DNA of 13,817 nucleotides from B120-G9 sp034659895 (GCA_034659895.1 JAYEIF010000129.1:1-13817), one strand, 5' to 3'. Positions 6,109 through 13,817 are shown, numbered from the stretch's first letter. Numbers and translations: made by a program. Notes: generated from the letters alone by a model not told the origin.

Positions 6109-6717
6109 ATGATTATGAAAACGGAAATTAGAAAAAAGATCATCCAGATTGTTAAGCGGCTGGGAATCGTCAGGCCAAGAGACATGGATGAATATGGCAT
6201 ACATCGCAAGTATATCCATATGCTATATAATCAGGGTGTGCTAAATCGAATTGGGCGAGGTCTCTATACCCTACTTGAGACAGAGCCGTCTGAAAATAGA
6301 AGCATTGCCGAAGCCTGTAAACGGATGCCATCAGGAGTAATCTGCCTGCTCTCGGCCCTCAGGTTTCATGACCTGACAACTCAATCGCCATATGAAATTT
6401 GGATGGCTATTGACAATAAGGCTCGTAGCCCCAGAGAGCTTGGCATTCCTATACGGATTGCAAGATTTTCCGGTAAAGCTCTGACTTCGGGAATCAAAGA
6501 ACATAATATCGAAGGCGTTACGATCCGCGTTTATAATCCGGCAAAGACAGTTGCCGATTGTTTTAAATTCAGAAACAAGATTGGTCTGGATGTCGCTCTC
6601 GAAGCCCTTCGCGATTGTCATCGGTCTCGTAAATGCACAATGGATGATCTTTGGAAATATGCCAAAATCTGCAGGGTTGCCAATATCATGAAACCGTATC
6701 TGGAGTCTCTAGTTTGA
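6109..6717 (+). CDS. abiEi: Type IV toxin-antitoxin AbiEi-family antitoxin
   Basis: 202 residues. The N-terminal 4-58 form a winged helix-turn-helix of the AbiEi type (RDMDEYGIHRKYIHMLYNQG, then LNRIGRGLYTL as the wing). The C-terminal part carries PAKTVADCFKFRNKIGLDVA (144-163), the usual signature of the antitoxin's second domain. In this family the antitoxin represses its promoter and counteracts the nucleotidyltransferase toxin without direct complex formation. The ATG at 6109 is used; an ATG two codons later at 6115 is equally possible because both ribosome binding sites are weak. The toxin gene overlaps its stop codon. The operator upstream supports autoregulation. Confidence 0.88.
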   Translation: MIMKTEIRKKIIQIVKRLGIVRPRDMDEYGIHRKYIHMLYNQGVLNRIGRGLYTLLETEPSENRSIAEACKRMPSGVICLLSALRFHDLTTQSPYEIWMAIDNKARSPRELGIPIRIARFSGKALTSGIKEHNIEGVTIRVYNPAKTVADCFKFRNKIGLDVALEALRDCHRSRKCTMDDLWKYAKICRVANIMKPYLESLV

Positions 6718-7631
6718 GTAAAAAGAAATCTGAAAATATAGATGCCTCGGTCCGTCAGCGCCTTTTAAATCTCAGCAGAGAACGAAATGAGGATTTCAAC
6801 TTAATGCTGACACGTTATGCGGTGGAAAGATTCCTGTATCGGCTATCAAAATCTGAACATTCTGACAAATTTGTTCTTAAGGGTGCAATGCTCACGGCAT
6901 TTTGGATAGGCGAAGCACATCGCCCAACTCGTGATCTGGATTTGCTTGGTTTTGGCAACCCAGAAGCGGAAGATCTGAAAGCAATAATTAGAGAGATATG
7001 TCAGGTAGAGGTCGAGAAGGACGGACTTGAATTCGATACTGACAGTGTTGAAATAGAGGAGATTCGTGGAAATCAGGAATATCCCGGACAGAGGCTGAGG
7101 ATCAATGCAAGACTAGGCAATGCCAAAATTAGAATCCAAGTAGACGTTGGTTTTGGAGACGCTGTAACGCCAAAGGCAAAAATCATTAGCTATCCGGTAT
7201 TGCTTGATTTCCCAGCACCTCGAATCCGAGCCTATAACAAGGAAACCCAGATTGCTGAAAAACTGCAAGCAATGGTTTTCTTAGGGATGGCCAACAGTCG
7301 AATGAAAGACTTCTATGATATCTTCATTCTGTCAAAAACCTCTTCCTTCGATGGTATGACACTTGTTAAAGCAATAAAGGAAACGTTCAAGCGGAGAGGT
7401 ACTCACATTCCGGAGGACAAACCGCTTGCTTTGAGTGGCGAATTTGCCAATAGCACGGATAAAATTAATCAATGGAAAGCATTCATAAATCGGAGTAATC
7501 TTGATGATTTTAATATCGATTTTCCACAACTGATACAAGCACTCGGAGCATTCTTACTTGAGCCACTTCACGCCGCCGGGGTTGAAGAATCATTTAATAA
7601 TAAATGGACTGAACACAGACAATGGGAATGA
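6714..7631 (+). CDS. abiEii: Nucleotidyltransferase AbiEii/AbiGii-family toxin
   Basis: 305 residues with a TTG start. The TTG (6714-6716) overlaps the antitoxin stop as TTGA and has GGAG at 6702-6705, 8 bases upstream; a longer in-frame ATG at 6651 would lie deep inside the antitoxin gene and is less likely. Motifs: KGAMLTAFWIG (56-66); TRDLDLLGFG (72-81) with metal residues D74 and D76; IQVDVGFGD (141-149) with a third acidic residue; IAEKLQAMVFLGM and NSRMKDFYDIFIL (180-206), the family hallmark. Such toxins transfer nucleotides to RNA targets (tRNA in well-studied members) and arrest growth, often during phage attack. All expected catalytic residues appear intact. Confidence 0.9.
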   Translation: MSKKKSENIDASVRQRLLNLSRERNEDFNLMLTRYAVERFLYRLSKSEHSDKFVLKGAMLTAFWIGEAHRPTRDLDLLGFGNPEAEDLKAIIREICQVEVEKDGLEFDTDSVEIEEIRGNQEYPGQRLRINARLGNAKIRIQVDVGFGDAVTPKAKIISYPVLLDFPAPRIRAYNKETQIAEKLQAMVFLGMANSRMKDFYDIFILSKTSSFDGMTLVKAIKETFKRRGTHIPEDKPLALSGEFANSTDKINQWKAFINRSNLDDFNIDFPQLIQALGAFLLEPLHAAGVEESFNNKWTEHRQWE

Positions 7632-8051
7632 TAAAGTAATAATGAAACATAAGGAAACATTCTACATTCTTTTTAAGTCCTATTTAGCGGTCTGCAAGAA
7701 ATATATGAAGCAGTTTCCCTGAGCACACCCTTTGTTCAAGAAAAGAAAGATGAGAGTTCCAAAATGGAATAAAGTAGTTAAGATGACAGAAATTTTTTTA
7801 ACCGTTATGATTTTTGTTTAACTTGGAAGTTTTTTGAAGGAATTAAGGCTATAACAGCCAACGAGAGAACTATACAAAAAGTGGGCACAATTTGATCACA
7901 ATAGGGGGTAAGTCCTTGTGCCACAACGCAAGTACGGGGTTCGCCCCCACCTCCAATTATAACAATATGTATAACATAGACTTATCTGTTTAGGTTTTGG
8001 TTGACACACCTCCACAATATTTAGTAAATCTTAAATGATTAGAAAAGAATA
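7632..8051. other. Intergenic region between the AbiE pair and the phosphate operon
   Basis: The first 240 bases are AT-rich with no convincing gene or terminator. Then comes the attachment-like repeat at 7876-7956. The last 95 bases, which follow phoU on the minus strand, show no strong hairpin with a T-tract. The two operons converge here. Confidence 0.6.
7876..7956 (+). repeat. Attachment-site-like repeat R2
   Basis: Second copy of R1. It has GGGCACAA-TTT-GATCACAA in the same 11-base spacing, a 27-base stretch (7906-7932) identical to 3463-3489, then GGGGTTCG-CCCCCACCTCCA. The final CCCCACCTCCA matches the tmRNA acceptor end at 2812-2822. It marks the probable distal edge of the accessory region, after which the phosphate operon begins. 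Confidence 0.65.
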
Positions 8052-8714
8052 TCAGGCTAAATCACTTCGATGCCGGACGATTTCTCCATCTATCATATAG
8101 ATAACATCTTCGGCAATATTTGTGGCATGATCGGCGATGCGTTCAAGATACCTTGAAACACTTAACAGACTGACATAATACTCGGAATAATCAGCGTTTA
8201 TGCGGATCTGCTTCTGCATTATATTGAATGCATTTGCATCATGATCATCAATTTTATCATCTTCGCTTATTACCTGATAAGCCTTTTGAGTATTATTGGT
8301 AACGAGTGAATCAACGCTGGTTTTGACCATTTCGACAGTAATGCTGAGCATATCATGCAGATCAAATGGTATTTCTACATCCGGATGCCGCGTTACAGTT
8401 TTAGTTCTTTTGGCAATATTAACAGCCAGATCGGCAATTCTTTCAAGATCATTGTTTATTTTTAAAACAGCAATGACATATCTTAAATCGGCGGCTACCG
8501 GTTGGTAGAGAGCCAGAATTTTGAGACAATCTTCTTCTACTTCCACCTCGAGAGAATCCACTTTGGGATCAGACATAATTACCTTATCAGCTTGGCCAAT
8601 ATCATATTCAATTATTGATTTAACGGCGATTTGCAGGTTTTCCTCAACCATTGCAACTAGATGAAGGATTTTATTCTTCAATTTCTCTATTTCATTATGA
8701 AAATGTTTTGTCAT
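8052..8714 (-). CDS. phoU: Phosphate transport system regulator PhoU
   Basis: 220 residues, the usual PhoU length. Two tandem three-helix repeats each carry the metal-binding signature: NNDLERIADLAVNIA (88-101) and RYLERIADHATNIAEDV (188-204). PhoU is a peripheral protein that links the Pst transporter to the phosphate sensor kinase and keeps the Pho response off when phosphate is plentiful. The ATG at 8714 has an AGAGG ribosome binding site 5-6 bases upstream and lies 15 bases after pstB, so it is the last gene of the operon. The sensor kinase and response regulator genes (phoR/phoB) are not in the window. Confidence 0.95.
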   Translation of the reverse strand: MTKHFHNEIEKLKNKILHLVAMVEENLQIAVKSIIEYDIGQADKVIMSDPKVDSLEVEVEEDCLKILALYQPVAADLRYVIAVLKINNDLERIADLAVNIAKRTKTVTRHPDVEIPFDLHDMLSITVEMVKTSVDSLVTNNTQKAYQVISEDDKIDDHDANAFNIMQKQIRINADYSEYYVSLLSVSRYLERIADHATNIAEDVIYMIDGEIVRHRSDLA

Positions 8715-8729
8715 AACAGCCTCTCTTAT

Positions 8730-9548
8730 TTATCCGAAACGCCCTGTTATATAATCTTCGGTTTTCTTCTTCTTCGGTCGTGTAAATATCTCTTTGGTCT
8801 GTCCGAATTCCACCAAATCCCCTTGAAAGAAAAAGGCGGTGTAGTCTGATACACGAGCTGCCTCTTGCATATTATGCGTTACTATAATTATGGTATATTT
8901 CTGTTTCAATGTTACAATTAGATCCTCTATCTTGGCGGTTGAAATAGGATCCAATGCCGAGGCCGGTTCATCCATCAAGATTACTTCCGGTCTGATAGCC
9001 AGTGCCCGGGCAAGACATAACCGCTGCTGTTGTCCTCCGGATAGCATAAAGGCGCTATGATTGAGCTTGTCTTTTACTTCATCCCATAAAGCCGCCTGAA
9101 TAAGTGATTCTTCAACCACTTCGGCTATAAGATTTTTATCCTTTATACCATTAACTTTTAAACCGTAGGCAACGTTTTCAAAAATCGATTTCGGGAACGG
9201 ATTTGATTTTTGAAAAACCATACCGACCCGGGTTCGAATTTTGGAAGCATCTTTTATATCCGTATAAATGTTAATATCATCCAATTTAACAATTCCATCC
9301 ATCCTTGTTCCGGGAATAGTTTCGTTCATTCGATTTAATGTTCTAATAAATGTCGATTTGCCACAACCAGAGGGGCCTATTAGGGAAGTTACTTTATTCT
9401 CAATAATGTTAAGCGAAATATTATGTAATACTTTATTATCGCCATACCAAAAATCAAGATCTTCCACAGTCATCTTATATTCAAACTTATAATTCTTCTT
9501 ATCAGTTTTGTCTATTGTTCTGTCTATTGAATTATTGTAAGGTTGCAC
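8730..9548 (-). CDS. pstB: Phosphate ABC transporter ATP-binding protein PstB
   Basis: 272 residues. ATPase that powers phosphate import on the cytoplasmic face. Walker A GPSGCGKST (58-66), Q-loop FQKSNPFP (112-119), ABC signature LSGGQQQR (169-176), Walker B VILMDEP (189-195) and the switch histidine in VTHNMQ (H225) are all intact. VFQKSNPFPKSIFENVAYGL is typical of PstB rather than other ABC ATPases. The start is a GTG at 9548 with AGGAG 5 bases upstream, inside the end of pstA, giving a 17-base gene overlap and likely translational coupling. The first 25 residues are polar and slightly longer than in most PstB proteins; an ATG at codon 26 is a less supported alternative. Confidence 0.96.
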   Translation of the reverse strand: MQPYNNSIDRTIDKTDKKNYKFEYKMTVEDLDFWYGDNKVLHNISLNIIENKVTSLIGPSGCGKSTFIRTLNRMNETIPGTRMDGIVKLDDINIYTDIKDASKIRTRVGMVFQKSNPFPKSIFENVAYGLKVNGIKDKNLIAEVVEESLIQAALWDEVKDKLNHSAFMLSGGQQQRLCLARALAIRPEVILMDEPASALDPISTAKIEDLIVTLKQKYTIIIVTHNMQEAARVSDYTAFFFQGDLVEFGQTKEIFTRPKKKKTEDYITGRFG

Positions 9549-10494
9549 GTTTTCTCCTCATACTTGAACGAATATATATTGCAATGAAATTCAATAGGAA
9601 TGTGAGAATCAATAAAACCAAAATTGTTCCGTATAATATCGGTTTGGTAGCTTCAATATCCGGCGATTGAGTTGCCATAACATAGATATGATAACCCATT
9701 TCCATAAATTGATCATTAAACTTTGTTGGCAAATACGGCAAATAGTAAGCCACACCAGTAAACATTATAGGTGCCACCTCACCTGCTCCGCGACTCACGG
9801 CCAATATCGATCCAGTAAAAATACCCGGAAGTGCCTGAGGGATAATAATTCGAGTAATAGTTTGTAGTTTTGTACCGCCCAGAGCGTAACTGGCTTCTTT
9901 TAACTCGTTCGGTATAGTTCGCAATGCTTCCTCTGTTGAAACAATTATTACTGGAAGTGTCAATAGAGCCAGTGTCAAAGATGCCCATATGATTGCCGGT
10001 TGACCCCAGATAGGGTCTTCCGATTTATAGAAAATAGAATCCAGGCCACCGCCTATGAAAGCAATGAAAAAACCCAAACCGAAAAGACCAAATACAATTG
10101 ATGGCACCCCTGCAAGATTATTAACTGCCACTCGTATCAATCTTGTTATTTTCGATGAGGGAGAAGCGTATTCGTGCAAATAAATAGCTGTAAAGCCCCC
10201 CACTGGGACAACAGCAATAACCATTAGGATTACTAAAAACACGGTCCCGAAAATAGCTGGAAAAATACCACCTGCTTCCATTCCATTTTCCGGTGGATGA
10301 GATAAAAATTCCAAACTAATGGTTCCGGCACCTCCGTAAATTATATTACCAAGAATAATCGCCAGCATCAGGATGATTATAACCACAGCCAGAAATGATA
10401 ATCCTCGTGGAAAATATCCCTGATTCTTGGGTTTGAATTCAAGACCATTTGTAGCGATAAGTTTATGGTCCGACATTTTTGACTTTACAGCCAT
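9532..10494 (-). CDS. pstA: Phosphate ABC transporter permease PstA
   Basis: 320 residues with about six membrane helices, the first near 34-53. The permease EAA loop that contacts PstB is EEALRTIPNELKEASYALGG (188-207), followed by TIPQALPG-like residues to about 224. NNLAGVPSIVFGLFGLGFF (125-143) is typical of PstA. Its ATG (10492-10494) shares a base with the pstC stop (TAATG), so translation is coupled; a second ATG at codon 7 is possible. It pairs with PstC to form the channel in the inner membrane. Confidence 0.95.
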   Translation of the reverse strand: MAVKSKMSDHKLIATNGLEFKPKNQGYFPRGLSFLAVVIIILMLAIILGNIIYGGAGTISLEFLSHPPENGMEAGGIFPAIFGTVFLVILMVIAVVPVGGFTAIYLHEYASPSSKITRLIRVAVNNLAGVPSIVFGLFGLGFFIAFIGGGLDSIFYKSEDPIWGQPAIIWASLTLALLTLPVIIVSTEEALRTIPNELKEASYALGGTKLQTITRIIIPQALPGIFTGSILAVSRGAGEVAPIMFTGVAYYLPYLPTKFNDQFMEMGYHIYVMATQSPDIEATKPILYGTILVLLILTFLLNFIAIYIRSSMRRKRATLQ

Positions 10495-11453
10495 TAATTT
10501 ATTTTTCCTTGGAATCTAGATTTAATCCGTGTTAAAATCATATCACCGCTGAGATTGATTATAAAGGTGAAAACGAATAGAAGTGAACCGATAAAAAATA
10601 GTACTGTGTAATGCCCACCTCCAAAAACAACTTCACCCAACTCGGACGCGATTGTGGCTGAAAAAGTCCTGACCGAATCCGTTAAACTTGTTGATACTAT
10701 AGCGGCATTTCCTGAAGCCATAAGAACTATCATTGTTTCACCGATAGCTCTGCCGAATCCCAAAATAATTCCGGCCGAGATTCCGGAGAGAGCGGCAGGT
10801 AAGACTACAGTAAAGGATATTTGCCATTGATTGGCCCCCAGCGCTGTGGCTGCTTCACGTAAAGAATGCGGGACCGAAGTCATAGCATCTTCGGCCACTG
10901 TGAAGACTATCGGAATTACCGCCAAACCAAGAGCGAGTCCGGCGTTTAGAGCATTCAATCGGAATGTTAATCCAAGCGTATTCTGAAGAAATGTAGCCAA
11001 AATTATCAAAGCAAAAAAGCCAAGAACCACCGAGGGAATTCCAGCTAATAGTTCAATAGTAGGTTTAATAATTTCACGCATCCGTTTATTGGCAAACTCC
11101 GAAGAATATATCGCTGCTCCGATCCCTAATGGAGCCGCAAAAAGCATAGCAATTAAAGCCGCCTTCAGAGTTCCTATGAATAGGGGTAGCAAAGAATATT
11201 TTGGCACTTCGGAGTTTGGTTGCCACGACCATTTGGCATCACGACCTTCATAAAACTCCTGTTTGAAAGTCATCTTTTCCAGAGTAACTTCTTCCCGAAT
11301 TTCAGAGTCGGTGAATATTGGAATCGCTTCTTTAAAAATAAAAACAAAAATCAGGATAATTGCAATTAAGGCGACAAAAGCATTTACTGCTATAAACATT
11401 TCGCCAAAAAATTCTCTGAGGCGTGATTTTGGTTTAAAATTTAATTCTTTCAT
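10494..11453 (-). CDS. pstC: Phosphate ABC transporter permease PstC
   Basis: 319 residues from the ATG at 11453, matching the usual family length. About six membrane helices; the first is at 21-40, then a periplasmic stretch to about 88. ELLAGIPSVVLGFFALI (134-150) is a PstC hallmark, and EDAMTSVPHSLREAATALGA (188-207) is the EAA loop for PstB contact. A TTG at 11486 in the same frame would add 11 residues, but it lies inside a strong hairpin (11468-11494), so the ATG is preferred; neither has a strong ribosome binding site. It overlaps pstA by one base. Confidence 0.94.
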   Translation of the reverse strand: MKELNFKPKSRLREFFGEMFIAVNAFVALIAIILIFVFIFKEAIPIFTDSEIREEVTLEKMTFKQEFYEGRDAKWSWQPNSEVPKYSLLPLFIGTLKAALIAMLFAAPLGIGAAIYSSEFANKRMREIIKPTIELLAGIPSVVLGFFALIILATFLQNTLGLTFRLNALNAGLALGLAVIPIVFTVAEDAMTSVPHSLREAATALGANQWQISFTVVLPAALSGISAGIILGFGRAIGETMIVLMASGNAAIVSTSLTDSVRTFSATIASELGEVVFGGGHYTVLFFIGSLLFVFTFIINLSGDMILTRIKSRFQGKIN

Positions 11454-11467
11454 TTTCTCATTAAATT

Positions 11468-11494
11468 CGGGACGATTCCTATACAATCATCCCG
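11468..11494 (-). promoter_or_regulatory. Hairpin between pstS and pstC
   Basis: CGGGATGATT and AATCGTCCCG form a 10-bp stem (one G-T pair) with a 7-base loop in the transcript. No T-tract follows, so it is more likely an mRNA-stabilising or processing hairpin that lets the binding protein outnumber the permeases than a full terminator. Confidence 0.6.
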
Positions 11495-11528
11495 AATATC
11501 CTTACTACCCAATAGAGATATAATAGTG

Positions 11529-12380
11529 TTATTCTACCAAACTAGATAAAGCACGCTTTTTGGAAAGCGGAACATAATCAATTTCCTCGGCAATTTTCTG
11601 ACCTTCTTCGGATAAAGCCCAGTTAACCAGCTTTCTAATTTCTCCTGTTGGTTTGCCATCGAAAAACCAGTACAAATCTCTTGAGATCGGATAGCTGCCA
11701 TCGGAAACGGAATTTATTGACGGTTCCACATATTTGTCGTCTTTATCTTTTGCCACAGCCGCAAATTTCACACCTTTTGCCCAGGCGATACCCCCATAGC
11801 CGATACCATTTTTATCATTGGCAACAGCATGAACAACGGCGGCGGTGCCGGGAAGGGTTTGTGTGTAGTCTGAATAATCTTCTTTGTTTAATACTTTTTT
11901 CTTGAAGAAGGAATAGGTACCGGAATTATTTTCACGGCCATAAATAATAATACGGGCATCGTTTCCACCAACTTCTTTCCAGTTGGTAATAGCACCGGTA
12001 TAGATACCTTTTAATTGAGCAAAGTTTAAATTATGAACCTTATTTTTCTTGTTAAGGAAAACCGCTATTCCGTCAAGAGCGACCGAAACCCGATAGGGTT
12101 TCATACCATTTTTTTCGGCTAGTTTATATTCCTTCTCTTTCATATCCCTTGAAGCTTCGCAAATATCTGTAGCATTATTCAAAAGAGCAGCGATACCTGT
12201 TCCTGAACCACCTCCGGAAACCTGAATAACTATTCCAGTGTTTTTTTTCATATACTCTTCAGCCCAACGCTGACCGAGTCTTACCAAAGTATCTGAACCT
12301 TTAATCGTGATGCTTGATCTGGCAAAAATTACTGTTGAGATTAAGAGTCCTGCCATTATGATCCACGTCAGTTTTTTCAT
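11529..12380 (-). CDS. pstS: Periplasmic phosphate-binding protein PstS
   Basis: 283 residues. Binds phosphate in the periplasm and delivers it to PstC/PstA. Signal peptide 1-20 (basic MKK, hydrophobic core, cleavage likely after VIFA); there is no lipobox cysteine, so it is soluble. Binding-loop motifs: KGSDTL (27-32), SGGGSGTG (55-62), SRDMK (77-81), LDGIAV (102-107, with D103) and GRENNSGTY (148-156), as in the PstS/SphX group. The start is the ATG at 12380; GGAGG lies 5 bases upstream. An in-frame TTG at 12392 would place that ribosome binding site inside the gene, so it is rejected. It follows the porin by 33 bases without a terminator. Confidence 0.95.
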   Translation of the reverse strand: MKKLTWIIMAGLLISTVIFARSSITIKGSDTLVRLGQRWAEEYMKKNTGIVIQVSGGGSGTGIAALLNNATDICEASRDMKEKEYKLAEKNGMKPYRVSVALDGIAVFLNKKNKVHNLNFAQLKGIYTGAITNWKEVGGNDARIIIYGRENNSGTYSFFKKKVLNKEDYSDYTQTLPGTAAVVHAVANDKNGIGYGGIAWAKGVKFAAVAKDKDDKYVEPSINSVSDGSYPISRDLYWFFDGKPTGEIRKLVNWALSEEGQKIAEEIDYVPLSKKRALSSLVE

Positions 12381-12413
12381 CGTTTCCTCCAAAATATTAT
12401 TTATTTTTACTGC

Positions 12414-13538
12414 TTAAAACTTCAACTGCAAATCTACCTGAAGACGTTTAAAATCTTCTGTATTATTCTTATCAATTCCAATTTCATTTATAAAATAGGT
12501 TGATTTGAATGCCGTATTTTTCAGTAATTGATAAGCGCCACCTATTTCATGACCTTTACCATTGGTTCCCCCGCCCCGGAAATCGGAATCGGAAAACGTT
12601 CCTATTACAGCATCCTTTTCCAGCTCACGATAATTATAACGAAATTCCCACGAACCAATTTTTTTGGCTTTACCGACTCGTAGTCCAACCAGCCAGCCGG
12701 TATTGAGGCTGTCGGCCCCAGAATTGGTAACATAATCGAACATAATGGTTGCAGGAATATTGTTGAATCTGTGAGTTGCTTCGGTAAATAATTCTATTAG
12801 TTTAAAATCATTGGCATAGGCATAGTTGTTACTGTCAACAACAATCGAGTTACCCATTGGCTCTTCATCATCATAGAATGGTTGAAATCCCAAAGCATTG
12901 ACATAATTGAAAAATCCTCCGCCAAAAGCGATGTTTGTTTTTCCCTCGTTAAAATGTAACTTAGCAATGGATTGCCCTGACAAAAGATAGGAGTCGTCCG
13001 ATGATGACCTCTCTTCTATCCAGAGTCCAGAGCCAATCAGAGTTAAGCCAAAATTATCTGAGTTATGATTAAAAGTGACTGCACTACCTTCCAGATTCAA
13101 ATCTCCATCCCATATAAGTTCTGATTTACCCGGTTTGAAAAATTGGTTTTTGAACTTTCCGCCAACTACCTTTAAACCCTTGAGCTTAGAAGGTTTGTAT
13201 TCAAAATAGGCCAAATCAATGCCGATATTCTTTGTTGAAAAAGCCCCATCCAGAGTTTGGTTGGTCGAAGCCGGATCATCCGAACCAGTTGCCAATTGAA
13301 TGCCGATATCGATTTTTTCATTGGCCTTGGTAAAGATTCCAACTCGAGCACGAATTCTATCCCTGTGTCGAACATCTTTATCCTCCTTGTTAATCATTTC
13401 ATGCCGATAGCGTAAATTCCCCTTTACTTTTACATTCTCCCACCAACCGGCGGCTCCTACAACGTGTGTGGGGAACATAGCGCTCAACAAAATTAAGATT
13501 CCCACAAAAACGCCTTTGCCATTTAATGCTCTTTTCAT
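12414..13538 (-). CDS. Outer-membrane beta-barrel porin, probably phosphate-related (Porin_5-like)
   Basis: 374 residues. Signal peptide at 1-29 (MKRALNGKGVF, hydrophobic core, cleavage near VVGAA). The mature part has alternating amphipathic strands from VKVKGNLRYRHEM (36-48) onward, many aromatic girdle residues, and a terminal phenylalanine (DLQLKF) as recognised by the BAM machinery. RHRDRIRARVGI and KGLKVVGGKFKNQF resemble the putative porins of Pfam Porin_5; this is recognition from memory. ATG at 13538 with a strong AGGAGG. It is first in the operon with pstS downstream, so by context it admits phosphate or other anions across the outer membrane, like OprP in role though not clearly in sequence. 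Substrate specificity is inferred from position. Confidence 0.82.
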   Translation of the reverse strand: MKRALNGKGVFVGILILLSAMFPTHVVGAAGWWENVKVKGNLRYRHEMINKEDKDVRHRDRIRARVGIFTKANEKIDIGIQLATGSDDPASTNQTLDGAFSTKNIGIDLAYFEYKPSKLKGLKVVGGKFKNQFFKPGKSELIWDGDLNLEGSAVTFNHNSDNFGLTLIGSGLWIEERSSSDDSYLLSGQSIAKLHFNEGKTNIAFGGGFFNYVNALGFQPFYDDEEPMGNSIVVDSNNYAYANDFKLIELFTEATHRFNNIPATIMFDYVTNSGADSLNTGWLVGLRVGKAKKIGSWEFRYNYRELEKDAVIGTFSDSDFRGGGTNGKGHEIGGAYQLLKNTAFKSTYFINEIGIDKNNTEDFKRLQVDLQLKF

Positions 13539-13600
13539 AAAACCTCCTTTACTTTAATTAAGAGCCAGCTTATTTGTTTCAAATGGAGAAAACGTTAGAA

Positions 13601-13619
13601 ATGTTAAGATTTTATTAAG
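13601..13619 (-). promoter_or_regulatory. Possible Pho box upstream of the porin-pst operon
   Basis: Minus strand reads CTTAATA-AAAT-CTTAACA-T: two 7-base direct repeats (6 of 7 identical) at the 11-base period typical of PhoB-type sites, 63 bases upstream of the porin ATG. The bases differ from the E. coli consensus, so this is supported by layout and context rather than by sequence match. Confidence 0.35.
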
Positions 13620-13640
13620 AACAAATTAATAATTGGACAA
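13612..13640 (-). promoter_or_regulatory. Alternative sigma70-type promoter of the porin-pst operon
   Basis: Minus strand TTGTCC (13635-13640) and TAATAA (13612-13617) with a 17-base spacer. It overlaps the Pho-box candidate; only one reading may be right. Another -10-like TATAAT (13658-13663) has no fitting -35. Confidence 0.3.
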
Positions 13641-13728
13641 TTTTGCAGAGAATAGCATTATAATCGAGCGTATAAATGCAGACTATTTAGGGCTTGCTGA
13701 ATAATTAGTTATTATGTACCACAATCTC

Positions 13729-13811
13729 CCCGCCTTTGGCGGGCGCGTAGCGGGCGGCCTTGTGTCGCCCGTTTCTATACACACAGCGGAGACAAGCCCC
13801 GCTGCTACGCG
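13729..13811. repeat. GC-rich compound inverted repeat (REP/BIME- or MITE-like)
   Basis: CCCGCC-TTT-GGCGGG (13729-13743) is a perfect hairpin. It is followed by CGGGCG/CGCCCG (13751-13756 with 13766-13771). An outer imperfect 23-base inverted repeat pairs 13744-13766 with 13789-13811 (18 of 23 bases match by eye). It is far more GC-rich than its surroundings and lies between genes. It may continue past the window end. Confidence 0.6.
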
Positions 13812-13817
13812 AGCTGA

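Noticed and set aside
6651..6713. Upstream in-frame ATG as the AbiEii start
   Set aside because: It would overlap the antitoxin gene by 67 bases. The TTG at 6714 has a well-placed GGAG and the typical stop-start overlap.
7642..7722. 26-codon ORF after the AbiEii gene
   Set aside because: No clear ribosome binding site, no recognisable feature, and it lies in AT-rich decayed sequence; it is most likely chance.
3432..7956. Integron cassette array with attC sites
   Set aside because: The repeats lack recognisable paired R''/R' boxes (RYYYAAC and GTTRRRY) in the right order, and their cores match the tmRNA end instead. No integron integrase is visible.

Overview
This looks like a draft or metagenome scaffold (it carries one run of exactly 100 Ns) from a diderm bacterium. 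Evidence for an outer membrane is a beta-barrel porin and a phosphate-binding protein with a signal peptide but no lipobox cysteine. The phylum cannot be fixed from the window. The backbone is AT-rich with mostly Shine-Dalgarno-led genes, and the middle of the window (about 3.7-5.6 kb) is visibly richer in G+C, which suggests transfer.

Layout. (1) 25-1890, minus: membrane glycosyltransferase of the GT39/ArnT type with a C-terminal TPR domain. (2) 2109-2825, plus: the tmRNA gene ssrA with a plausible sigma70-type promoter and a tag ending in YALAA. It is interrupted by an assembly gap flanked by a duplicated 125-base segment; collapsing the duplication gives a normal 391-nt tmRNA. (3) 2826-7956: an accessory region immediately 3' of ssrA, made of small units: a lone GNAT acetyltransferase; an ADP-ribosylglycohydrolase coupled to a PD-(D/E)XK nuclease-like protein; and an AbiEi/AbiEii type IV toxin-antitoxin pair with its own promoter and palindromic operator. 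The first and last units end in near-identical 80-base sequences (3432-3514 and 7876-7956) that carry a tmRNA 3'-end-like core preceded by paired GGTCACAA-type repeats. A related but rearranged site lies at about 5680-5990. No integrase gene is visible. (4) 8052-13538, minus: a phosphate-uptake operon in the order porin-pstS-pstC-pstA-pstB-phoU, very tightly packed, with a possible Pho box upstream of the porin. (5) 13729-13811: a GC-rich inverted-repeat element at the window end.

How the genes work together. The right half is one physiological unit: outer-membrane entry of phosphate or another anion, periplasmic capture by PstS, ABC import by PstC/PstA/PstB, and negative signalling by PhoU. 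The middle is best read as a hotspot where small integrase-less islands have piled up next to ssrA. The AbiE pair and the hydrolase-nuclease pair are the defence-like cargo. The hydrolase-nuclease pair is the best candidate for an undescribed system; its function is inferred from domains only.
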